Below the pieces are notes generated by a model, which saw nothing but the letters and a program-made list of their open reading frames with translations, searched no databases and was not told where the DNA came from. A stretch of DNA of 64,000 nt from Persicaria tinctoria (lineage: Eukaryota > Streptophyta > Magnoliopsida > Caryophyllales > Polygonaceae), in the NCBI GenBank assembly GCA_037127255.1, contig JBANSL010000004.1, positions 35,366,467-35,430,466 of the forward strand. Direction: 5' to 3'. The position numbers and the translations under genes were made by a program. Shown here piece by piece: positions 56,453 through 64,000 of the stretch (position 1 is the first letter of the stretch; each line of letters begins with the position of its first letter).

Positions 56453-57413
56453 AATCATCATTTCCAACAAGCTCAACCTTGACCAAGAGGGTAGATTAGT
56501 TGAGGTGCTAAAGGAATACAAGACAACCCTAGGATGGACCATTGCATACATCAAAGCGATAAGCCCAGCCACATGTATGCACCGAATTTTGCTACAGGAA
56601 GGAGCCAAGTCGTGTAGATAGCCCAGAGACGTTTGAATCCGCCTATGATGGAGGTAGTAAAGAAGGAAGTGCTGAAATTGCTTCAAGCTGGTATGATTTA
56701 CCCCATCTCTGATAGCAAGTGGGTTAGTCTGATGCAAGTGGTTCCTAAGAAAGAGGGTATTATTGTTGTTGAGAACAAAGAAGGAGAGTTAGTGCCTACG
56801 CGAGTACAATCTGGTTGAAGAGTTTGCATTGACTGTAGGAAGCTGAACGCTGAGACTCGCAAGGATCACTTCTCTCTCTCCCATTCATTAATCAGATGAT
56901 AGAAAGGCTTGCTGGGAGAGCCTACTACTGCTTTTTGGATGGATACTCAGGATACTTTCAGATTGCCATTGCACCAGAGGATCAGGAGATAACTACATTT
57001 ACATGTTCTTTTGGCACCTTGGTATATCGCGAAATGCCTTTTGGGTTGTGTAATGCACCATGAACATTCCAAAGGTATATGCTCAGCTTCTTCTCTGAGT
57101 ATATCGAGAACTTGATTGAGATATTTATGGATGATTTCACAGTTTGTGGCGATAATTTTGATTCATGTTTGGCTCACCTGGCACTTGTATTGATAAGGTG
57201 TTTTGACACCAACTTGGTTCTGAATTCTGAAAAGTGCCACTTCATGGCTGAGCAAGGTATTGTTTTGGGACACATCGTGTCTAAGAAGGGAATTGAGGTT
57301 GATAAGGCGAAGATTGAGATCATTCAGTCCCGCCCTATCCGACCAATGTTAGAGAGATACGATCTTTTCTGGGCCATGCTGGATTCTATCACCGATTCAT
57401 CAAGGACTTTTCG
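56453..57413 (+). pseudogene. Element J reverse transcriptase
   Basis: Fragments in several frames: MEVVKKEVLKLLQAGMIYP, VVPKKEGIIVVENKEG, RVCIDCRKLN, a CYLDGYSG-type stretch in shifted frame, then ENLIEIFMDDFTVCGDNFDS (active-site box with ATG at 57127), LNSEKCHFMAEQGIVLGH and KKGIEVDKAKIE. At least four frame breaks or stops. Order matches D RT. Confidence 0.87.
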
Positions 57414-57836
57414 ATGTTCATTGAGCCATTATGTGAGCTCCTCGAGAAGGATGTTGCTTTTGAGTTTGATGAGAAGTGCAAGGAAGCCTTCCATACATTG
57501 AGAGATGGACTTGTTTCCGCACCGATCATCCAAGCTCCTATTTGGACACTTTCTTTTGAGTTGATGTGTGATGCGAGTGACTATGATGTTGGCGCTATGC
57601 TAGGCCAGAAGATTGACAAGGCTTCCCATGTGATCTACTATGCTTCCATGATGCTGAATGGAGCACAACGGAACTACACCACTACGGAGAAGGAGCTCTT
57701 AGCGGTTGTGTTTGCACTGGACAAGTTCCGTCCATATCTTTTTGGACCCAAGGTCATCATCTTTACTGATCATTCCGCTTTGACATATCTGTTGAAGAAG
57801 AAAGAGAAGAAAGAGGAGAATCCGCTTTCGTGATGC
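57414..57836 (+). pseudogene. Element J RNase H, C-terminally truncated
   Basis: A 139-codon frame: LCELLEKDVAFEF, LMCDASDYDVGAMLGQ, IYYASMMLNGAQRNYTTTEK and KVIIFTDHSALTYLL. It ends KKKEKKEENPLS, stop, after which the sequence jumps straight to the integrase finger. About 250-300 codons usually present between these blocks are missing. Confidence 0.87.
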
Positions 57837-58837
57837 GAATGCATTTTGTAAATCATGTGATAGATGTCAAAGAACAGGGAATATTGCACCTAGGAATGAG
57901 ATGCCACATGCTAGAATGAATTTTTTGCGAAATCTTTGATGTGTGGGGTATTGACTTGATGGGTCATTTTCCTAATTCTTTTGGTAACTATTATATTTTG
58001 TTGGCGGTGGACAATGTCTCCAAGTGGGTGGAGGCAAAACCCACCACCCACTAAGACTCTAAGACTGTTTCAGGCTTTCTTAATGAGTTATTTGCTAGAT
58101 TTGGCATTCCTCGCGCTTTGATTAGTGATAGAGGTACTCATTTCTGCAATAAGACGGTGGCTGCATTTCTAAGGAAGTATCATGTTACTCATCGTATATC
58201 CACCGCTTATCACCCCCAAACCAACGGGCAAGCTGAGGTCTTAAATAGAGAGGTGAAGAGAATTCTTGAGAACACCATGAATCCAAATTGAAAGGATTGG
58301 AGTCAATGCTTGGATGACGCTCTTTGGGCATATCGCACGGCCTATAAGACACCCATTGATATGTCACCATATCGGTTGGTTTTTGGTAAGGCGTGCCATC
58401 TTTCGGTGGAACTTCAACACAAGGCTTATTGGGCGGTGAAGGAATGCAACATGAGGATTGATGAAGTTCGTGAATTTCGTAAGCTCCAAGTGCAAGAATT
58501 AGATGAAATTAAAAGGGATTCTTTTGATAATGCAATCAACTACAAGGAGAAGACTAAGGAATGGCACGACAAGCACATCTTGAGGAAAGATTTCAAAGTT
58601 GGTGAAAAAGTCCTCCTTTATCAATCACGCCTCACTCTCTTTCCTGGAAAGCTCCTCTCTAGATGGAAGGGTCCTTACACGATCGTTCATATCTATCCAC
58701 ATGGAGCGGTAGAGATTAAGGATGAAAAGAGCGCTAATGTGTTTAAGGTGAATGGTCATAGACTCAGGCGCTACTTTGATGGCTTTTCAGATGAGATTGT
58801 GGAAGACATGGCTCTACATGAGCCTATTGCTACTTGA
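57837..58837 (+). pseudogene. Element J integrase
   Basis: Begins with the CC half of the zinc finger (FCKSCDRCQRTGNI; the HH half is deleted), then the core: [25 protein letters not shown], stop, [10 protein letters not shown] and [15 protein letters not shown], with a stop before [20 protein letters not shown]. The open part 58310-58837 ends with a GPY-type block ([20 protein letters not shown]) and [10 protein letters not shown]. The D-D-E triad positions are present, but stops make it inactive. Confidence 0.88.
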
Positions 58838-58880
58838 GCTTTAAAGACGTTGAGCCTAGGACGGAAAACAAGGGCGCTTC

Positions 58881-58896
58881 TTGGGAGGCAACCCAA
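58881..58896 (+). other. Conserved post-pol hairpin motif
   Basis: TTGGGAGGCAACCCAA can pair TTGGG with CCCAA. The extended block GGGCGCTTCTTGGGAGGCAA follows pol in many Athila/Tat elements by general recollection. Function unknown. Confidence 0.6.
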
Positions 58897-59931
58897 GGTT
58901 AGTTTTTTCTTTTGTTTTGTTTTTGAATTTTTAGGTAGTTTATTTTTATTTCATTTCATTTGAATAAGTGTCGAGTTTCCTTACCTTAGGATATGAGTTT
59001 TGGTGCTCTAACGTTTTCGTGAGTTTTGTTTGAGCTTCATTGTGTGCTTGGTGGAGATTGAACGGAAAAGGAGCAACATATCCTCGCCCAGATAAGTCAT
59101 CGCCGCAACACTCCCTGTCGCCGCTGCGAGTTGGTGAGCCTGGGTTCACCACGGCGGGCGCCAATTATGCAGAGGCCAAATACCGACTCGGTATTTGGAC
59201 ATACTGAGTTGGAAGATTTTCATGACAAGTCACCACCGCGAGATCAACAGTCGCGGGCGCAACCAGATCCGAGCCCCTGCCACCCCGTCGCTGCCAAAAG
59301 CCCCAGCAAGATTCCACAAGTCGTCGCCGCCATCACCCTTTTCGCGGCCGTAACCGGGTATGTTCCCAAAAAAATAAACGGGACCCTGTGGGCCCCGTTT
59401 CCCGTTGCCCTCTTCCCCATATCATCCCTACCCTCCACCAAAACCCTAAAACACAAAACGCACACCACCAATGCCGCCCCAAGTTCTCTAAACTCTCAAG
59501 TCTACCTATACATCACCATCCCTCTCCAAATTTAAAATCCAAGCATGAAACTGAATATCCGACGTCCCGATATACAATTCCAAACCAAAATCTCAACCTT
59601 TCCCACACCATAAACCCATCTTTCATCTTCTACATCCACCCAATATCACAGCTTTCCCCTTTCATTCATAGATATTTGGGTTTGGGTTTCTCTTTGGTGA
59701 GATTTACTTGAGATTCAAACGTCGGAAGCATCGAAAACGAGAGGTGAAGCCGAGTCCAATCGCCACAGTGACCAAACAAGTCCCTGTTGTTCATCGTCGT
59801 CGCCGCGACTTGACCCGTCACCGCCGCGAGTTGCACACAATGAAAGCTCCAGCGATTCACTGAGTCTCGCCACCACGACTCACGTCTTACCGCCGCGACT
59901 GACTGCAGTAGCTACGATTTTGGTATATTTC
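58897..59931 (+). other. Element J 3' noncoding region with CGCCGCGA units
   Basis: About 1 kb without a recognisable gene. Repeated words TCGCCGC(C/T)GCGAGT, CACCACCGCGAGA and CCGCCGCGACTGACTG occur at about 59096-59140, 59230-59260, 59320-59350 and 59790-59905. ORFs 59131-59535 and 59388-59711 have no domain. Confidence 0.65.
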
Positions 59932-60209
59932 TTGACTTTCTCTCTGTTTATCATGTCTCATGTTGAAATAGAGATGTCGAATGGGCTTAAGAGTGATGCT
60001 AGAGATAAATGGAATAGACTAGAGGGTCGGAAGTATGCTTGCACGAAGTTTTTGGATATTCCGACTCTCCGATCTTTGGGTTTGGAAGACAATATTCGTG
60101 TGTTTATGGATAAAGGCGGTGTGGCTGGTTTAGATGAAAAGTGTGTGCCTACTTACCATGATTTGGTTCGAGAGTTTTTAGCTACATATAAGAAGGGTAG
60201 TGATGTCCA
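59932..60209 (+). pseudogene. ATHILA-type downstream ORF of element J, truncated
   Basis: From MSHVEIEMSNGLKSD it reads KYACTKFLDIPTLRSLGLED, then VFMDKGGVAGL, CVPTYHDLVREFLATYK. This matches the opening pattern (short basic stretch, LxxLGL, then PTYxxLxxEFLxT) of the ATHILA ORF found in Athila elements. In J it lies 3' of pol. It is cut at 60209 by LTR K. The remainder would be beyond K and L, outside the window. Family assignment is by remembered pattern only. Confidence 0.6.
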
Positions 60210-61794
60210 TGTTTTGTGCCATGTTTTATACTTACTTAATATCGATTTCTGCATGCATTTCATACATTTGGGATAGAATAGTACAAAATCTACGTAGTTT
60301 ATGTTTATTTGCCAAATTATGGAATTTACACCAGTTTCAGTTTAATTTCACAGAAATCGAAGCAATCTACAGTAGTTCAGTGAAAGGAGGAAAAGCTCAA
60401 AGTCAACTACAAAAAGTCCAAGGTCAAGGAGCAGCGGAACCAGGACAAATCGAGCTGGAAGCAAGAAAATCGAGTCGAAACACACAAGTCGATATCGAGT
60501 ACTGCATGTCGATATCAAGTGAAGTTAGCCGATTTCCACCAAAAAGAGCTAGATCGAGTGAAAAGAACAGATTTGCTCGATATCGACCTAGCCTAGTCGA
60601 TATCGAGTTCTCCATATCGAGTCAATATCCTGGAAATCGAGTCAAGCAGCTGAGCAAGGAAAGACGTAGGTCGATATCGAGTATCATAACTCGATATCGA
60701 GTACAATCGAGTCGATTTGTCTTCTGCTGGTCAGAATCGAGTTACTGAAGAAGAAGCTAAGAAACACAGGTCGATATCGACTGGCCTTAGTCGATATCGA
60801 GTGACACCCCAGTAGACGATTTCGAGCTAGTCCGAGTCTTGTTAAGGTTCTATCCCGAATCCGATGGAGATATTTCCGAGTAAAGATTCCCAACACATGA
60901 AGATTTAGATATTTTTATCTTTTTTATCTTTTTATTTATCGAAAGGGTTGAAAATTAATTACCCTAGGATTTATCTAGTTTTATCTAGTTTAGATATATT
61001 TATTTCCTAAGTAGAATTATATCTTCTATTTTAGATAGAGATATAGATAGAAATTCCTTCCTTGATTAGCAAGGATTGGAAGCTTATAAATAAATCCCAT
61101 GGGGCTAGTTTTTATTCATTCAATTTGAGAAGGAGAGAAGTAAGTGGAGAGAGAGAAAGAGAGAGAGGCCGAGAGGAGCAAGGAGAGAGAAAGTGATCTG
61201 GCTTTGTTCGGTTTGTACTTCCTTCAGTTTGGTTTAATGCAAGTTATTTCTTTTCAATCAATGATGTATGCGATTGCGATGAAGAGCGAGTAGTCCACCT
61301 ACTTCTAGGGTTGGGGCGAGCCCAACGATAGCCATCCGTCTTTGAGGTAAAGATCCGACCTTTGTTATGTTTTGAGCATCTACTACCTTTTATGTGTATA
61401 TTACCTATTTAATAGAGATCCATGCTAACAACTTGGATTATAAACATAAAATCGGTAGATACAATTAGGGTTTCTTGAAAGAGTTGTCTAATTGTTGGAA
61501 AAAAATGAAAGCTTAATCCTTCGATGCGATTTGCATAATTATCGTTATTTATCTTGCCTTATGGATGTTTGGTTATTGTTGTCGCAAACCCCGATCTTGG
61601 AAGATTTCTTTTACATAAGTTTATTTACAAGTCCGAAAAGATTTGTTCTTTATTTACGTTATTGCATACTACTTGATATTGATCTCCTACAGGTCGATAT
61701 CGACTTCTGACTCTCGATCCAGAAAGATCGTTGCTCGTTTGTGTCTCTGCATGATTGGTCGATTTCGAGGAAGAACAGGTCGATATCGAGGACA
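60210..61794 (+). repeat. Family 1 LTR K, interrupted
   Basis: Starts TGTTTTGTGCC (short deletion relative to TGTTGTGAGCCTAATTCGCC), preceded by GTCCA, a possible target duplication. TCGATATCGA array at about 60485-60820. TATA at 61085. AG-rich start region. AAGAGCGAGTAGTCCACC block at about 61284. A second small array at about 61690-61790. It is cut by LTR L at 61795, so K is older than L. Whether K is solo or a 5' LTR cannot be told. Confidence 0.85.
61085..61092 (+). promoter_or_regulatory. LTR TATA box, K
   Basis: TATAAATA followed by the conserved TAGTTTTTATTCATTCA start region. Confidence 0.7.
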
Positions 61795-63725
61795 TGTTGT
61801 GAGCCTAATTCGCCATGTTTTACACCTACTTTTATATCGATTTATGCACGCATTTCATACATACATTTGGGTTAGAATAGTACAGAATCTATGTAGTTTA
61901 TGTTTATTTGCCAAATTATGGAATCTACACTAGTTTCTGTTTAAATTTGCAGAAATAGAAGCAATTTACCGCAGTTCTGAGTAAGGAAGAAGAGCTCGAA
62001 TACAACTACAGAAGTCCAAGTTCAAAGAGCAGCGGAAACGGGCCAAATCAATCTGAAAGCAAGGAAATCTACCCGACAACATGTTAGTCGATATCGACTA
62101 AAGCTTGTCGATATCGAGTAAAGTTACTCGACTTCCAGCAAGGTTGACCAGAATCGAGCAAGGCTAGAAGAAAAGAAGCACATCTTACTCAATATCGAGG
62201 AATCTACTCGATATCGAGGAAAACCCAAGTCGATTTCCACCGCTGGAGCCGAGATCGACGAAGCTGAACATTGTGAGTCGACAAGAGAAGATGGGAGCCG
62301 AGCAAAGTTACTGATGTCGAGTAAATTCCTCGATATCGAGGAAACATCCAGTCGACATGTGTCCAGAAGCCGGAATCGAGTTGCTGAGCGGAAGACGAGA
62401 AAGTGCTACTCGATATTGAGGAATTCTACTCGATATCGAGGAAATTCCAGAAGCCGACGAGGAGTAATCCGAGGTCTTGTTAAGTTTCTATACCGAGTCC
62501 AATGGTGATATTTTCGAGATGAAATTCTATCAAGATCTATTAAGTACCATCAAGGCAAGAGAGAAGATATTTTATCCACATTAGCTATAGTCCTAGTTGA
62601 TTTAATTCTTTTATTCCATTATTTAATCTTTAGATAAAAGATAAATAGATATAGATATAGATAGGTAATTCTTTCCTAATTAGAGAGGGAATGAAGCCTA
62701 TAAATAAAGTCTTAGGGGCAGATTTCCATTTATTCAATTCCAGTTACAATTAGTTACGTAGAGAGAATAGAGGAGAGAGCTTGTGGCGAGAGAAGTTGGA
62801 AAGGCAAAAGCGGGTTTGACTTCGATTGGTTGTAAGATTTCTTTAGTTTATGTAATGCAATTTATTTTCCTTAAATCTTTGATGAGTTTCTTAATGATGA
62901 AGAGCGAGTAGTCCACCCACTTCTGGGGTCGGGGTGAGCCCGACGTTAGCCATGTGAGGTGATGCGGTAAAGGTTTGATCTTTTTATGCAATTCGTCTTC
63001 TATCCCTACAATTATGATTCTTTTGCGAAAGTTGAAGGTCATCCTTGTTTGTGTTATTGAAATGAAAGTGATCTTAATACAACTTGGGTTAATTATGTGA
63101 AAAGGGTAAGTAACAATTAGGGTTTATGTGAAAGCCTCTATCTTCCTATTTGCTAATAACGAAAGTTATTTGATGAAAAGCATGATCTTTTATGCCTTTA
63201 TGTATTATTTTGCATGGTTATCGTTGTGGTGTTGTAACCCTGGCCTTGAAAGTTTTTAGTTTAATGATTTATTGCATCGAAATCCGTGTTATGCGTGCGA
63301 AAGGTTGTGAATTTATGTTTTTGTCTTTAGTCGATTTTGAGCAGGTTTTTATCGACATCGAGGATTTTCCTCGATATCGAGGAAAGTTTACTCGACATCG
63401 GGTTGTTCTACTGAGTTCTGCTTTCTGTTCGTCGATTTTAGATACTGTTGGTCGATTTCTGTACTCGATATCGAGGATTGTAGTCGATATCGACCAAAGT
63501 TCTGTGCTTTGCTTTATTTTCCGCTTTTCTTTGTTAGTTCTTTCTGTTTGTCTACTTTTCTGTCTGTGAGATTTGCTGCTACCTGAGATCCGCTGACACG
63601 CTTCCTCGAGGATCGATCCTGACTTTCCACTGCTACATCAGGAGGAGGTCTTGTAATCATTTACGTGGGCATAATCTGGTTTGATTTATATTTCATTATA
63701 ACTTAAACTCGATTTCCTCCTACGA
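61795..63725 (+). repeat. Element L 5' LTR
   Basis: About 1.93 kb, starts TGTTGTGAGCC. U3 TCGATATCGA array at about 62085-62460, TATA at 62699, AAGAGCGAGTAGTCCACCC block at about 62901, a second array near 63345-63500, then the CGCTGACACGCTTCCTCG block. The 3' end is set 5 bp before the PBS and reads ACGA, not the usual CA, so the exact end is uncertain by a few bases. Confidence 0.88.
62699..62706 (+). promoter_or_regulatory. LTR TATA box, L
   Basis: TATAAATA followed by GGGGCAGATTTCCATTTATTCA, the Family 1 start region. Confidence 0.7.
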
Positions 63726-63730
63726 AAAAT

Positions 63731-63748
63731 TGGTGTCGTTGCCGGGGA
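63731..63748 (+). other. Primer-binding site of element L, tRNA-Asp
   Basis: TGGTGTCGTTGCCGGGGA, two changes from the D site, complementary to tRNA-Asp. Confidence 0.88.
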
Positions 63749-63790
63749 AGCAATCATACGTTTTCCTTTAAGTTTTGATTATGTAGGTGT

Positions 63791-64000
63791 ATGCGCCGTT
63801 CTGGTCAAACACCTGAATTTGACGCCTTAGACGATCAGGAACACCTTATACACATCCATTCTAAACTAAAAAGGATCATGGCGACTGCTAAAACACAAGC
63901 TGAGATGATTGAGAGTCTTCAGAGGGAACTAGTTGCCAAGGATACCGCTCTCAACACTGAGAGAGCACGCACTACACATGAAGTTGCGCGAAGAAGGCAA
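63791..64000 (+). CDS. Element L gag, N-terminal part
   Basis: ATG at 63791 opens a frame with no stop to the window end (70 codons). It begins MRRSGQTPEFDALDDQE, close to element A gag, then a heptad-rich stretch (AEMIESLQRELVAKDTAL) predicted to be coiled coil. The capsid domain and the rest lie outside the window. Confidence 0.85.
   Translation, partial: MRRSGQTPEFDALDDQEHLIHIHSKLKRIMATAKTQAEMIESLQRELVAKDTALNTERARTTHEVARRRQ

Larger units (their letters stand above)
52703..60209 (+). mobile_element. Element J: decayed Athila-like retrotransposon
   Basis: Plus strand, 5' LTR remnant to 53670, tRNA-Asp PBS, gag, protease, RT, RNase H, integrase, conserved post-pol hairpin, long 3' noncoding region, and the start of an ATHILA-type downstream ORF. 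That ORF is cut by Family 1 LTR K at 60210. Stops and frameshifts occur in every domain. The 3' LTR is not in the window. Confidence 0.9.
61795..64000 (+). mobile_element. Element L: Family 1 retrotransposon, 5' part
   Basis: LTR 61795-63725, PBS at 63731 and open gag from 63791 to the window edge. Preceded by GGACA (61790-61794), whose second copy would lie outside the window. It is the only Family 1 copy here with LTR, PBS and gag start in their proper order, so it shows what A has lost. Confidence 0.9.

Overview
This window is plant nuclear DNA, almost certainly from a dense repeat-rich (pericentromeric-type) part of a flowering-plant genome. I see no host protein-coding gene. The evidence is an almost continuous pile of nested transposable elements of plant-specific kinds: Ty3/gypsy LTR retrotransposons primed by tRNA-Asp (Athila/Tat-like), one gypsy element of chromovirus-like layout primed by a tRNA-iMet-like site, a LINE whose ORF1 has a DUF4283-type domain, Helitron ends with a Helitron helicase remnant, and terminal-inverted-repeat DNA transposons. 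A eudicot is likely, but I cannot name a species.

Layout 1-29747: a minus-strand Athila/Tat-like element (here D) runs off the left edge. Its RNase H codons are split at 246/19347 by element A (247-19341, plus strand, target duplication AAAGT). A is a gag-protease-only member of a family here called Family 1. A itself carries a complete minus-strand gypsy element B (822-9415, target duplication GTCAT) in its 5' LTR and a minus-strand Family 1 solo LTR C (14135-16430, target duplication CCTTA) in its 3' noncoding region. D then continues through RT, protease, gag, PBS and its 5' LTR to 29747. That LTR is split by a 5 kb LINE (23474-28513).

Layout 30100-48162: outer inverted repeats (element H) enclose two head-on copies (E, 30854-33465; F, 33474-47985) of an unclassified TIR transposon. 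This transposon carries tRNA-like sequences, about 160 bp tandem repeats, degenerate GTGCA repeats and GC-rich cargo that differs between the copies. F is split inside its tRNA-like sequence by a minus-strand LARD-like element G (34802-47117; LTRs of 2.6-3.0 kb, tRNA-iMet PBS, no recognisable gag-pol). G contains a Family 1 solo LTR M (41325-43168, target duplication GTCAC).

Layout 48163-64000: low-information DNA with two Helitron 3' ends (49627, 52702) and a helicase remnant is followed by a decayed plus-strand Athila-like element J (LTR, PBS, gag, protease, RT, RNase H, integrase, and the start of an ATHILA-type downstream ORF). J is broken at 60209 by a Family 1 LTR K, which is broken in turn at 61794 by Family 1 element L. 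L has an LTR, PBS and an open gag start, and runs off the right edge.

None of the elements whose coding region lies wholly in the window (B, LINE, A, G) looks autonomous. The most unusual signal is in Family 1: dense arrays of short CpG-rich, self-complementary TCGA units (TCGA-two bases-TCGA) occur in the LTR, in the 3' noncoding region and, in frame, inside gag-pro. Element J has a different CpG motif at matching positions, and the LTRs of D and B have motifs of their own.
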